Notes under the pieces: model-generated
What the model was told of the DNA's origin: nothing
The model's input: the letters and a program-made list of their open reading frames with translations, nothing else
The model's database searches: none
Translations under genes and position numbers: made by a program
DNA from: Thalassospira profundimaris
GTDB taxonomy: Bacteria; Pseudomonadota; Alphaproteobacteria; Rhodospirillales; Thalassospiraceae
Assembly: GCF_003326675.1 (NCBI RefSeq)
Contig: NZ_JPWF01000010.1
Coordinates: 62,001 to 126,000 of the forward strand
Reading direction: 5' to 3'
DNA length: 64,000 nucleotides
In this document: positions 7,928 through 16,687 of the stretch, piece after piece
Position numbering within the stretch: position 1 is the stretch's first letter
How the letters are laid out: each line of letters starts with the position of its first letter

Positions 7928-9448
7928 TTACTGCGCTGCCTGACCAAGTCGGGCTTGGTTGAAAAACCACTGATGGACGGCGTCAATCTGGTCTTGCGCC
8001 ATGCCAAGGCCAAGTTTGGTTCTGCGCCACAGAACGTCGTCTGCATCACAGGCCCATTCATGGGTGACCAGATATTGCAATTCCGCTTCATAGAGGTTCG
8101 GGGCGACTTCCTGCCCCAGTTCTGCGACTGATTTGGCATTGTCCAAGATTGTCAGGCTTGCGGTGCCATAACAGCGCGCAAGACGCTCAAGCAATATTGT
8201 GGGAACCCAGTCAAACCGGCTGCGAAGCTCGCCGATAAACCGTTCGAAATCGCCATCAGCCATGTCGCCACCGGGCAAGGTTGCCTTTGCGGTCCAGTCC
8301 GGGGCGGAATTGCCCAGAACCGGGGATAGTTTCTGCATGGCATGTTCGGCAAGGCGGCGATAGGTCGTGATCTTGCCGCCATAGATTGACAGGATCGCCG
8401 GGGCGTTGCCGGTGGTGCCGGTATCAAGATCAAACACATAATCGCGTGTGACGGCCGACGCATTGGCGTTCTTGTCGTCATAAAGCGGGCGGACACCGGA
8501 ATAATCCCAGACCACATCGTCGCGTGTCAGCGGTTTGGCCAGATACCCGTTGACCAGATCAAGCAGGTAATCGACTTCCTGATCGCTGATTCTGACCTTT
8601 GCCGGGTCCCCGTCATAGGGAACATCGGTCGTGCCGATCAGGCTGTATTTTCCCTGATAGGGAATGGCAAAGGCAATGCGGCCATCATCATTCTGGAAGA
8701 TATAGCAATGATCATGGTCGTGGATGCGCGGCACAATGATGTGGCTGCCCTTGACCAGTCGAAGACCGGCGGCCTTGTCACCAAGACCGGCATTTTCAAC
8801 CATCTTGGTAACCCATGGTCCAGCCGCATTAACGACGGCGCGGGCCTTGACTGTGCGTGATGAACCGTCAGCTTGGATCAGTTCCGCGTCCCAGTGATCG
8901 TCCTTGCGCACAAGGTTGGCGCATCGGGTGCGCGTGCGGATTTCTGCACCGCGTGCCTGTGCGTCCTGCGCATTCAGGACAACAAGACGGGCATCATCAA
9001 CCCAGCAATCCGAATAGGAAAAGGCGCGGGTGAATTGCGGTTTTAACGGATTGCCTTCGGGCGAACCCGGAAGGTTCAATGCCTTTGACCCCGGCAGGCG
9101 TTTGCGCTTTGCCAGATGGTCATACAGAAACAGTCCGGCACGCAGCATCCATTGCGGGCGCAATCCCTTGTGATGGGGCAGCACGAATGTCAAAGGCCAG
9201 ATGATGTGCGGGGCAGCAGCCAAAAGAACTTCGCGTTCCTGAAGAGCTTCGCGCACAAGGCGGAACTCGTAATGTTCAAGATATCGCAGGCCGCCATGGA
9301 TCAGTTTGGTCGAGGAGGAAGAGGTGGCCGAGGCAAGGTCGCGCTGTTCGACCAGAAGAACAGAAAGTCCGCGACCGGCGGCATCACGTGCAATACCTGT
9401 ACCATTGATGCCGCCGCCTACGACCAGAAGGTCGTATGTGCTGTTCAC
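7928..9448 (-). CDS. glpD: Glycerol-3-phosphate dehydrogenase, aerobic FAD type
   Basis: GlpD oxidises sn-glycerol-3-phosphate to dihydroxyacetone phosphate and passes electrons to quinone at the inner membrane. The 506-residue protein begins with the FAD dinucleotide motif VVGGGINGTGIARDAAGRG, then SSSSTKLIHGGLRYLEHYEF. It has the central GTTDVPYDGDP and YGGKITTYR blocks, and a C-terminal helical GlpD domain. The start is GTG 9448, with AAGGTGA 8 bases upstream inside the last codons of phnE. The coding sequence begins 1 bp after the phnE stop, so it is the last gene of the phnDCEE-glpD operon. Confidence 0.95.
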   Translation of the reverse strand: MNSTYDLLVVGGGINGTGIARDAAGRGLSVLLVEQRDLASATSSSSTKLIHGGLRYLEHYEFRLVREALQEREVLLAAAPHIIWPLTFVLPHHKGLRPQWMLRAGLFLYDHLAKRKRLPGSKALNLPGSPEGNPLKPQFTRAFSYSDCWVDDARLVVLNAQDAQARGAEIRTRTRCANLVRKDDHWDAELIQADGSSRTVKARAVVNAAGPWVTKMVENAGLGDKAAGLRLVKGSHIIVPRIHDHDHCYIFQNDDGRIAFAIPYQGKYSLIGTTDVPYDGDPAKVRISDQEVDYLLDLVNGYLAKPLTRDDVVWDYSGVRPLYDDKNANASAVTRDYVFDLDTGTTGNAPAILSIYGGKITTYRRLAEHAMQKLSPVLGNSAPDWTAKATLPGGDMADGDFERFIGELRSRFDWVPTILLERLARCYGTASLTILDNAKSVAELGQEVAPNLYEAELQYLVTHEWACDADDVLWRRTKLGLGMAQDQIDAVHQWFFNQARLGQAAQ

Positions 9449-9449
9449 G

Positions 9450-10274
9450 TCAGATCACCTTTTTACGCAGGTAAGCTGAGATGGCTTCGCCAATAATCAC
9501 CAGACCGATGATTGCCAAAAGGATGGTGGCAACGGTTGGCCAGGCAAAGGTATCAATCGCACCCTGAAGGATGATGCCGATACCGCCTGCACCGACCAGA
9601 CCCAGAACCGTACTTTCACGCAGGTTGATGTCCCAGCGCAGAATGGAAACGGCAAAGAAGGTCGGCATGACTTGCGGGATCACCCCATAGACCAGAATCT
9701 TGAAGCGCGATGCGCCAACAGATTCCAGTGCCTCGATCGGGGCGCGGTCGATTTCCTCGATTGCTTCACCCAGCAATTTGCCAAGGAAGCCGATCGAACG
9801 GAAAATGATCGCCAGAATACCGGCAAGAACACCCGGTCCGAACACGGCCACAAACAGCAGCGCCCAGATGATGGTGTTAACCGAGCGCGACGACACCAGA
9901 ATGAACCGGCCAAGCCACAGGGTAAAGCGGTTCGGCGTGGTGTTCTGGGCCGCAATCAGGGCAATCGGCAAAGATAGGAACACGGCAAAGAATGTCGCAA
10001 TCGTTGCGATATTGACGGTTTCAAGCAGCGTCCAGGCAATGTCTTTCCAGCCTTCAAGTGATGGCGGGAACATACGGGCAAAAAGATCACCCATTTGCTG
10101 GGGCGCATCCCAAAGCCACGGCCAGATGATGTTGATGGTCGAAAGCGACCAGACAACAGCAAGGGCGACCAGTGCCATAAGGCCATAGCGACGCCAGCGT
10201 TCCCTGGGCGTATAGCGCGACCATTCGCGATGGGCGATTGCGTCCGGTCCGGTAGGTTGAGTGGTGGCTACCAT
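9450..10274 (-). CDS. phnE: Phosphonate-type ABC transporter permease (second PhnE)
   Basis: This 274-residue inner-membrane permease is the second PhnE of the operon. It has a long N-terminal cytoplasmic arm, then about six membrane segments. The coupling loop is SIGFLGKLLGEAIEEID followed by APIEALESVGASR, the EAA-type loop that docks to the ATPase. The segment NLRESTVLGLVGAGGIG is the PhnE signature. ATG 10274 has AGGAGG 5 bases upstream and overlaps the preceding permease stop by 7 bp. Together with the first permease it should form a heterodimeric channel. The substrate is discussed under phnD and in the findings. Confidence 0.93.
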   Translation of the reverse strand: MVATTQPTGPDAIAHREWSRYTPRERWRRYGLMALVALAVVWSLSTINIIWPWLWDAPQQMGDLFARMFPPSLEGWKDIAWTLLETVNIATIATFFAVFLSLPIALIAAQNTTPNRFTLWLGRFILVSSRSVNTIIWALLFVAVFGPGVLAGILAIIFRSIGFLGKLLGEAIEEIDRAPIEALESVGASRFKILVYGVIPQVMPTFFAVSILRWDINLRESTVLGLVGAGGIGIILQGAIDTFAWPTVATILLAIIGLVIIGEAISAYLRKKVI

Positions 10275-11074
10275 AGGTTCCTCCTGATCCGGCCGCTGAT
10301 GGCCTCGCTGACTAGGATCACACCGATGATGCAAAGGGTGATGGCCAGCGCAAAGTCATAGTCATAACGCCCGAAAGCGTTCAGAAGCGTCGATCCGATG
10401 CCACCAGCACCGACAATCCCGACAATCGCCGAGGCACGCAGGTTGCTATCAAGCTGATAGATCGAAAGACCGATCTGGCGCGGCATGATTTGCGGGATCA
10501 CGGCATAAAGCAGGGTGACAAATGTCGCACCGCCAGCCGCCCGGATGGCTTCGACCTGGCCCCAGTCAATTTCCTCGATCCGTTCGGCCAGCATTTTGGC
10601 AACGAACCCGATGGAATAGATCGTCAGGGTCAGAATACCGGCAAGCGGGCCAAAGCCGACGGCTTTGACAAACAGGATGGCAACGATGACCGGATGGAAA
10701 GAACGGGCAACAATGATCACACCACGGCCAATGGTATAAAGCCATTTCGGGGCAATGTTTGAGGCGGATGCAAAAGCAATCGGAACGCTTAATGCAAGAC
10801 CCAGAAGGGTCGAGACAATGGCGATCTTGATGCTTTCCATAAAGCCGTCAAACAGCAATTCGCCGCGGATGAAGCTTGGCGGGAAAGCGCCCTTGAAAAT
10901 ACGGATGGCGCGCGGAACGCCGTCCTGAATACGATCCCAGTCGAACGGAAGGCTGGCAACAGCCCACCAGACATAGGCCACAACAGCAACCAGAAGTCCC
11001 CAGCGCAACACAGGGTTGGCAATAAAGGGTGGCTTCTTCCATGTGCGGCCCGTTGTTTGAACGGAGCTGCTCAT
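10268..11074 (-). CDS. phnE: Phosphonate-type ABC transporter permease (first PhnE)
   Basis: This 268-residue permease has about six membrane segments. The EAA-like loop is SIGFVAKMLAERIEEID, then GQVEAIRAAGG, and the PhnE signature is NLRASAIVGIVGAGGIG. Its ATG at 11074 overlaps the phnC stop as ATGA, indicating translational coupling. It is clearly homologous to the next gene but diverged (compare AERIEEIDWGQVEAI with GEAIEEIDRAPIEAL). Two PhnE genes in a row is a common arrangement in PhnCDE-type importers. Confidence 0.93.
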   Translation of the reverse strand: MSSSVQTTGRTWKKPPFIANPVLRWGLLVAVVAYVWWAVASLPFDWDRIQDGVPRAIRIFKGAFPPSFIRGELLFDGFMESIKIAIVSTLLGLALSVPIAFASASNIAPKWLYTIGRGVIIVARSFHPVIVAILFVKAVGFGPLAGILTLTIYSIGFVAKMLAERIEEIDWGQVEAIRAAGGATFVTLLYAVIPQIMPRQIGLSIYQLDSNLRASAIVGIVGAGGIGSTLLNAFGRYDYDFALAITLCIIGVILVSEAISGRIRRNLW

Positions 11075-11868
11075 CGTGATGCTACCTCGCGCAGGTGGGT
11101 GTTGCTTTCGACACCACCGCGTTCCTCGGCGGGAACACCGGCATAGATTTCGTCCATGGCATCATTGTTCAGGTCGGTCGGTTCGCCGTCGAAAATGATG
11201 CGGCCAAAGCGCATGCCAACGATACGCTGGGTATATTCCTTGGCTTCGTTGACGTTGTGAATGTTGATCAGAACCGGCAGGTGCAGCTCGGATGCAAGCG
11301 CACGCAGCAGTTCCATGATCTGGCGCGACGTTTTCGGATCAAGCGACGCGGTCGGTTCGTCGGCCAGCAGGATTTCAGGTTCCTGCATCAGGGCGCGGAC
11401 AACACCAACACGTTGGCGTTCACCACCGGAAAGCTCGTCTGCGCGTTTGTCGGCATAATGGGCGATCCCAACGCGTTCCATCAGGTGGAAGGCGCGGTCA
11501 ATGTCTTCCTGCGGGTATTTGCGGGTCACAGCGCGCCATGCCGGAAGATATCCGAGACGACCGGACTGCACGTTTTCCATAACCGTCAGGCGGTTGATCA
11601 GGTTGAAACCCTGAAACACCATGCCGATACGGCGGCGCGCCAGACGCAGCGCCTTGCCTTCAAGTTTGGTCAGTTCGGTGCCGTTAAGCTCGATGGAGCC
11701 CGATGACGGTTCAACAAGGCGGTTGATACAGCGCAGAAGGGTACTTTTACCTGCACCGGATGCGCCAATGATCGAAACAACACTTTCGCCCGGCACTTCA
11801 AGGTTCAGGTTCTTCAACACTGCCTTTTCATCGCCATAGCGTTTTACAAGTTCTTTAATACGCAGCAT
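11071..11868 (-). CDS. phnC: Phosphonate-type ABC transporter ATPase PhnC
   Basis: This 265-residue ATPase powers the PhnDEE importer. It has Walker A GASGAGKST, the Q-loop MVFQGFNL, the signature LSGGERQRVGV, Walker B ILLADEPTASLD and the switch histidine in INIHNV. The loop between the Q-loop and the signature contains RLGYLPAWRA, which is typical of PhnC. It follows phnD after 85 bp that hold a stem-loop at 11898-11926, an arrangement that often gives more binding protein than ATPase. Confidence 0.95.
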   Translation of the reverse strand: MLRIKELVKRYGDEKAVLKNLNLEVPGESVVSIIGASGAGKSTLLRCINRLVEPSSGSIELNGTELTKLEGKALRLARRRIGMVFQGFNLINRLTVMENVQSGRLGYLPAWRAVTRKYPQEDIDRAFHLMERVGIAHYADKRADELSGGERQRVGVVRALMQEPEILLADEPTASLDPKTSRQIMELLRALASELHLPVLINIHNVNEAKEYTQRIVGMRFGRIIFDGEPTDLNNDAMDEIYAGVPAEERGGVESNTHLREVASR

Positions 11869-11897
11869 TGCGTTACCCCGGTTTGAATGGGAGACGA

Positions 11898-11926
11898 CAC
11901 AGGGCCACGGAGAACCGGGCCCTGTG
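11898..11926 (-). terminator. Intercistronic stem-loop between phnD and phnC
   Basis: CACAGGGCC (11898-11906) pairs with GGCCCTGTG (11918-11926) across an 11-base loop. No T-tract follows in the phn direction, so it probably acts as an mRNA-stabilising or partial attenuation hairpin after the binding-protein gene. Confidence 0.6.
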
Positions 11927-11953
11927 ATGTTTTCGTCAATTGAAAGAAGCGAA

Positions 11954-12952
11954 TTACTTCAGGTTGTCAGAGGTGTATTTGACACCGTTTGCAGCCTGGA
12001 TTTCGCGAATAACCGCCCAATCATTCTGATAGGTAATCGGAATGAATTTCGAGACGCCTTTGAATTCTTCACCAAGGGCGGTGCCCTTCATGTCGAAGGT
12101 AAAGAAGGCTTCCTTGATCTTCTCGACCAGTTCCGGCTTCAGGTTATAGGCATAGTTGAACGAAGTGGTCGGGAAGCGCTTGCTTTCATAGATGATCTTG
12201 ACTTCTTTCGGGTCATACAGATCACGCTGGGCCATACGTTCGACAACTTCGGAGGCAACCGGGGCCGCATCATAGTCGCCGGCAACGACGCCAAGGATCG
12301 ACTGATCGTGCGAGCCGGAATAGACAACTTCGTAATCCTGATCCGGAACAATGCCCTGACCCGGAAGAAGGGCACGCGGTGCAAGGTTGCCAGAGTTCGA
12401 GGTCGGCGAAGTATGCGCAACGCGTTTGCCTTTAAGGTCGGCAACGGTGTTGATGCCGCTGTCAACGCGGGTGTAAAGCTGAAGGGTGTAACCGAAACGG
12501 TCATCATCGCCGCCCATCAGGGCAAACGGTACTGCACCGGCAAGGTTAACTGCAAACGGGGTCGGGCCGGTCGAGAAGCCTGCAACATGCAGACGACCGG
12601 AACGCATGGCTTCAACTTCGGCCGAGTTCGACTGAACGGCGAAGAAGTGAACATCCTTGCCGGTTACTTTTTCAAGATGCTCAAGGAATGGTTCCCAGAT
12701 GTCGGCATAAACAGCCGGGTCTTCGACCGGGGTATATGCAAAGACAAGGGTGTCCGGATCGACAAGCTGATCAGCAGCCGGCGCATCAGCAACCAGATCG
12801 CCGTCCATGTCGCAATAAAGCTGGTCAAGATCGCCACGTGCGATGCAATCATCAGCAGCAGCCGCCGGGCTGGCGGTGAAACCAAACATACCAACTGCAG
12901 CAAGCAGTGTGGTGAGTTTTAAAACGTCAGTTTTTTTCGGAATTGAAAACAC
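11954..12952 (-). CDS. phnD: Phosphonate-type ABC transporter periplasmic binding protein PhnD
   Basis: This 332-residue protein is a PhnD-family (type 12) solute receptor. It has a signal peptide ending near SPAAAA-DD, then FAYTPVEDPAVYADIW, SGRLHVAGFSTGP, VADLKGKRVAHTSPTSNSG and the SGSHDQSILGVVAGDYDAAP block that lines the ligand site. It lacks the exact phosphonate-site spacing I could verify, so the ligand may be phosphonate, phosphate ester or another oxyanion. The start is GTG 12952; no ATG suits the signal peptide. As first gene of phnDCEE-glpD, divergent from a DeoR/GlpR-type regulator, it probably brings in a glycerol-phosphate-like compound. Confidence 0.9.
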   Translation of the reverse strand: MFSIPKKTDVLKLTTLLAAVGMFGFTASPAAAADDCIARGDLDQLYCDMDGDLVADAPAADQLVDPDTLVFAYTPVEDPAVYADIWEPFLEHLEKVTGKDVHFFAVQSNSAEVEAMRSGRLHVAGFSTGPTPFAVNLAGAVPFALMGGDDDRFGYTLQLYTRVDSGINTVADLKGKRVAHTSPTSNSGNLAPRALLPGQGIVPDQDYEVVYSGSHDQSILGVVAGDYDAAPVASEVVERMAQRDLYDPKEVKIIYESKRFPTTSFNYAYNLKPELVEKIKEAFFTFDMKGTALGEEFKGVSKFIPITYQNDWAVIREIQAANGVKYTSDNLK

Positions 12953-13022
12953 GGCTACTGAACCTTTCTTCCCTGTGAACGCTGGCTTTCGGCCATTTAT
13001 GATGTGGTTTTGTTGGTTTTAT

Positions 13023-13068
13023 TGTTGCTTTTAACAACATTATGGGTTCGGAAAAGTTGAGAAATCAA
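13023..13068 (-). promoter_or_regulatory. Candidate phnD promoter and operator
   Basis: On the minus strand TTGATT (13068-13063) and CATAAT (13044-13039) are 18 bp apart. Directly downstream of the -10 lies the partial palindrome TGTTGCTTTTAACAACA (13023-13039, plus-strand reading), with TGTTG/CAACA arms. That position would let the adjacent DeoR-family protein block transcription. This is pattern-based only. Confidence 0.35.
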
Positions 13069-13156
13069 CATAAAACTGTAACAAAAGATTTCAGCCGCTA
13101 TTGCTAGAATATTGTCATCGTCATGAAAATAGCCAAATTTCAGGAGGGATGCGGTT

Positions 13157-13954
13157 TTGCGTTTGGGAAAAAAAGAAAGGCAACAGCGCATCCTGCATGA
13201 ATTGCAGGTCCATCCCCATGTGAGAGTTGCCACATTGGCCGAGCGATTCGATGTGGCAACAGAAACAATTCGCCGTGACCTTGATGCCATGAGCGAAGAA
13301 GGCCTGATCAAACGCGAGTTTGGCGGTGCCTCGGCCCGACCGATGGGGCATCAGCCAGACCTTGCTGCGCGGCAAATGTCGGCGGTCGCCGGGTTTGAAC
13401 GCATTGGCATGTTGGCCGCTGATATGGTGCGTTCGGGTGATGTTGCGATGATTGATGCCGGATCGACAGTGGCACAGATCGCCCCGTTCCTTGCCGCACG
13501 GCGCAGCAACCTGCCGCGTACCTTTCTGACCAATTGCTATGCGGTGGTTCAGGGGATGGCTGATCTTGTCGATTATGATGACGTCTTGATGTGTCCGGGG
13601 CAGTTTGATCGGCGTGAAAATGCGGTCTATGGCACGGATACAGTCGAATATTTGCGCCGCTTCCACGCCAATATCGCCTTTATCGGGGCATCGGGCATAT
13701 CGCGACAGGGATTCAGCGATGTGAACCGCCGGGCAGTTGCCGTTAAACGTGCGATGATGGAACGGTCCGATGAAACATGGTTGATGGTTGATCACACCAA
13801 GTTTGATCAGCGGTATCTTGAAAATATCGCACCGCTTGAAGCCCTGACCGGGATCATTACGGATCGTCCGCCAGCACCGGAAATCGCATCGCAGCTGGAG
13901 CGGGCAGGCATCAGATTGCTGGCCTGGCAGCAACATATGGAAGAGGTTGGCTAG
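13157..13954 (+). CDS. DeoR/GlpR-family transcriptional regulator
   Basis: The 265-residue protein has an N-terminal DeoR helix-turn-helix (KKERQQRILHELQVH, then LAERFDVATETIRRDLDAM and GLIKREFGGA) and a C-terminal sugar-phosphate sensor domain (DAGSTVAQIAPFL, FIGASGIS, and VDHTKFDQR near the end). Such proteins usually repress a neighbouring operon until a phosphorylated sugar or polyol binds. It is divergent from phnDCEE-glpD, so glycerol-3-phosphate or a relative is the likely effector (inference). The start is TTG 13157, fixed by AGGAGGG 8 bases upstream; the nearby ATG at 13149 is out of frame. Confidence 0.9.
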   Translation: MRLGKKERQQRILHELQVHPHVRVATLAERFDVATETIRRDLDAMSEEGLIKREFGGASARPMGHQPDLAARQMSAVAGFERIGMLAADMVRSGDVAMIDAGSTVAQIAPFLAARRSNLPRTFLTNCYAVVQGMADLVDYDDVLMCPGQFDRRENAVYGTDTVEYLRRFHANIAFIGASGISRQGFSDVNRRAVAVKRAMMERSDETWLMVDHTKFDQRYLENIAPLEALTGIITDRPPAPEIASQLERAGIRLLAWQQHMEEVG

Positions 13955-13968
13955 GTGCCAAAAGCAAT

Positions 13969-13995
13969 AAATGCAAACAAATCTTATTTGCATTT
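13969..13995. repeat. 9-bp perfect inverted repeat downstream of the DeoR gene
   Basis: AAATGCAAA (13969-13977) and TTTGCATTT (13987-13995) are perfect inverted arms around a 9-base AT-rich centre. It lies 15 bp after the DeoR-family stop and 120 bp before fumC. It is too AT-rich for a standard terminator stem and could be an operator for fumC or a weak terminator. Confidence 0.45.
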
Positions 13996-14115
13996 GCCTT
14001 CATCATTGATCCGAACCATATTTCCGGGCAACAGTTCATAACCATAATCCACTGCACTGTTGCACCGGGTTTCCCGCCCCGGTCAGTTTGACGTCTGACA
14101 CGGAGGATATCTATC

Positions 14116-15507
14116 GTGACCAATCAAGTGACCACCCGTACCGAAAAAGACACCATGGGCGCAATCGAGGTGCCCGCCGATCGGTATTGGGGGGCGCAAA
14201 CCCAGCGTTCAAAACAGAATTTCCGTATTGGTGGCGAACGGATGCCCGATGCCCTGATCAAGGCATTCGGCGTGCAAAAACTGGCTGCGGCACGGGCCAA
14301 TGCCGCGCTTGGCAATCTCGATGCGGATTTGGCCGAGGCGATTGAAAGTGCCGCCCGCGAAGTTGCCGATGGCAAACTGCTTGATCATTTCCCGCTGGTT
14401 GTCTGGCAAACCGGGTCGGGTACACAGACCAATATGAATGCCAATGAAGTGATCGCCAACCGGGCCTGCGAAATCCTTGGCAAGCCGATGGGTATGCGCG
14501 ATCCGGTCCATCCCAATGATCATGTCAATCGTGGTCAGTCATCCAATGACAGTTTCCCGGCAGCGATGCATATCGCAGCGGTGGTTGAAATTGAAAAGAC
14601 CCTGAAACCGGCTTTGATCCATTTGCGTTCGGCACTGGAAGACAAAGTTACCGCATTTGCCGATATTGTGAAAATCGGTCGTACCCATATGCAGGATGCG
14701 GTCCCGCTGACCCTGGGGCAGGAATTTTCCGGCTATGCCGCGCAAATAGCCCTTGGTCTGGACCGGGTTGATGATGCCCTTAAACGTCTGCGTAAACTCG
14801 CACAGGGGGGCACTGCCCTTGGGACAGGATTGAACGCCCCCAAAGGGTTTGACGTTGAATTCGCCAAACAGGTTTCCGATATCACCGGGCTTGTTTTTGC
14901 CACAGCTGAAAACAAGTTCGAAGCCCTTGCCGCCCATGACGCCTGTGTCGAAATGTCGGGTGTCATGAACGTGCTTGCCGCGTCCCTGATGAAGATCGGC
15001 AATGACATTCGCTTGTTGGGTTCAGGCCCGCGTTGTGGTCTGGGTGAACTCGTTCTTCCGGCCAATGAACCCGGATCATCAATCATGCCAGGCAAGGTCA
15101 ACCCGACCCAGGCGGAGGCGCTGACGATGGTGTGCGCACAGGTCATGGGCAACCATGTGGCGGTGACGGTTGGTGGATCAAACGGGCATCTTGATCTGAA
15201 CGTGTTCAAGCCGGTGATCATTTATAACCTGCTGCAATCAATACGCCTGATTGCCGATGCATCTGTCAGCTTTGCCGATAACTGTGTGGTCGGGCTCGAA
15301 GCTGATCAGGAAAAGATCGATCACTATGTTGAACAAAGCCTGATGCTGGTGACTGCCTTGGCACCGCATATTGGCTATGACAATGCCGCAGCCGTCGCCA
15401 AAAAGGCCCACAAGGATCGCAGCAGCCTGAAAGAAGCCTGCATTGCGCTTGGCTTCCTTGACGGGGCGAAGTTTGATGAACTGGTACAGGCACGGGATAT
15501 GATCTGA
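14116..15507 (+). CDS. fumC: Fumarate hydratase class II
   Basis: FumC interconverts fumarate and malate in the TCA cycle as a soluble, iron-independent homotetramer. The 463-residue protein has all family blocks: [12 protein letters not shown], the substrate-binding [50 protein letters not shown] and the signature [13 protein letters not shown] with the active-site Ser loop. The start is GTG 14116 with CGGAGGA 8 bases upstream. It ends in a textbook terminator. The neighbours are unrelated, so it is probably a single transcription unit. Confidence 0.97.
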   Translation: MTNQVTTRTEKDTMGAIEVPADRYWGAQTQRSKQNFRIGGERMPDALIKAFGVQKLAAARANAALGNLDADLAEAIESAAREVADGKLLDHFPLVVWQTGSGTQTNMNANEVIANRACEILGKPMGMRDPVHPNDHVNRGQSSNDSFPAAMHIAAVVEIEKTLKPALIHLRSALEDKVTAFADIVKIGRTHMQDAVPLTLGQEFSGYAAQIALGLDRVDDALKRLRKLAQGGTALGTGLNAPKGFDVEFAKQVSDITGLVFATAENKFEALAAHDACVEMSGVMNVLAASLMKIGNDIRLLGSGPRCGLGELVLPANEPGSSIMPGKVNPTQAEALTMVCAQVMGNHVAVTVGGSNGHLDLNVFKPVIIYNLLQSIRLIADASVSFADNCVVGLEADQEKIDHYVEQSLMLVTALAPHIGYDNAAAVAKKAHKDRSSLKEACIALGFLDGAKFDELVQARDMI

Positions 15508-15535
15508 TCAGATCATGCGTGTCGTGACGCGTTGG

Positions 15536-15566
15536 AAGGCCGGATAATTGTTATCCGGCCTTTTTT
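15536..15566 (+). terminator. Strong terminator of fumC
   Basis: A perfect 12-bp stem (15536-15547 with 15551-15562, core GGCCGGATAA/TTATCCGGCC) with a TTG loop is followed by a T run. The convergent DUF2867 gene stops at 15570, and the structure may serve both directions. Confidence 0.92.
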
Positions 15567-15569
15567 CAT

Positions 15570-16049
15570 TTACGCCGCATATGCCGAGTTAAGCATGGCG
15601 GGGACAATCCGGTTATGGAACGGCGTAATGGTTGCCAGATAAAGGCGACCAAATATGTTGTGGCGCTTGACGATTGTCGTCGTGTGGATTTGCGTTTGAT
15701 CATTTCCGGCTGGTTCAAGTTCAATCACCAACCGGAAATCCAGATGCCGGTCATTTAGGCCAAGTATGATCGATGTCTCATCCCGCGTAATAACCGGAAA
15801 AATGCCGATTACGTCGGGGTTTTCGGGTTCATGCATTCCCGATTTCAACCCGAACGGCCGCATCAGAAAATCGCGCATCAACATCAGTCGAACAACCCAG
15901 TCGGGTCGTGACCCCATAATTTGTCGGGCAGCGATTTCAGGGGTAAGGCCGGACGCAGACGTGGTGATCGAAAAGCAATCCCCCCAATCACCTTCGGGCA
16001 TGGCAGGGTGGGGAATGGCAACGGGACGCATAGAAGCACGGTGGCGCAT
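15570..16049 (-). CDS. DUF2867-family protein
   Basis: This 159-residue cytoplasmic protein matches the DUF2867 pattern: a DWGDCFSI segment near the N-terminus, then SRPDWVVRLMLMRDFLMRPFGLK, a central beta-rich part ending DRHLDFRLVIEL, and a C-terminal VKRHNIFGRLYLATITPFHN block. The family resembles lipid- or ligand-binding START-like folds, but no function is established. The start at 16049 (MRHRASM) was chosen over a longer frame from 16109; neither has a strong ribosome binding site. It is convergent with fumC. Confidence 0.7.
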   Translation of the reverse strand: MRHRASMRPVAIPHPAMPEGDWGDCFSITTSASGLTPEIAARQIMGSRPDWVVRLMLMRDFLMRPFGLKSGMHEPENPDVIGIFPVITRDETSIILGLNDRHLDFRLVIELEPAGNDQTQIHTTTIVKRHNIFGRLYLATITPFHNRIVPAMLNSAYAA

Positions 16050-16156
16050 ATCATTTGTTCCGCAATGTAAAAGTCGCCGGATAGTTGCGCGATAAGCGTT
16101 TCGTTGCAATGATCAATATCATTGCAGGTGATGATTAATTCGGGCATATCTGCCAG

Positions 16157-16621
16157 ATGTTCTCAACCCAGCGCCATAATCGCAAATATCGCGAAATGTC
16201 GACCCGCCGTGTCGTTCAGACATGGGTGATGGCGCTTGTGATCCTGCTTGCCGGGGTAACGCAGTCGGGCTTGATCCCTGCATTGCTGACAGGGCATGGA
16301 ACCGGCATCAGCCAGGCCAGTGCTGCTGATATCTATCCCGGTGGCAATGTTCTTTTGATTTGTACGCCGGGCGGTATCAAAAAGGTCGATTTGGCGAACG
16401 GGAACGCAGGCAAAGTTCCGGCCGATGTTCCACCACTTGCCGGTCACGCATTCTGTTCACTTTGCGCAACCCATCATGGGGCGGTGATTGCCGTTAATGT
16501 GCCCGATGTGGCGCCGGTTGCGGTTGTTCATGATATCCGCTTTGCCAAGGTGCCGGGCATTATTACCGGGCATGACATGCCCCGTGTGCGTCATTCCCGG
16601 GCGCCGCCAGCCGTCATCTGA
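16157..16621 (+). CDS. DUF2946-like exported protein of the copper pair
   Basis: This 154-residue protein has a hydrophobic segment (VVQTWVMALVILLAGVTQSG), an internal pair of cysteines in AFCSLCATHHG and a C-terminal SRAPP element. These features match DUF2946, a family found beside copper genes. It lies 66 bp before the copper chaperone PCuAC gene and probably works with it in the periplasm or membrane. The Cys and His residues could bind copper, but this is inference. The start is uncertain: ATG 16157 or ATG 16196, both with weak ribosome binding sites. Confidence 0.65.
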   Translation: MFSTQRHNRKYREMSTRRVVQTWVMALVILLAGVTQSGLIPALLTGHGTGISQASAADIYPGGNVLLICTPGGIKKVDLANGNAGKVPADVPPLAGHAFCSLCATHHGAVIAVNVPDVAPVAVVHDIRFAKVPGIITGHDMPRVRHSRAPPAVI

Positions 16622-16687
16622 TTTTCAAACCTGAATTATCATTGAAATCAGACCCGCAAGATGCGGGCAAAAGACGGATGAAACTCC

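Noticed and set aside
11924..12922. 332-codon plus-strand open frame opposite phnD
   Set aside because: It mirrors phnD almost exactly in length and position and has no homology pattern.
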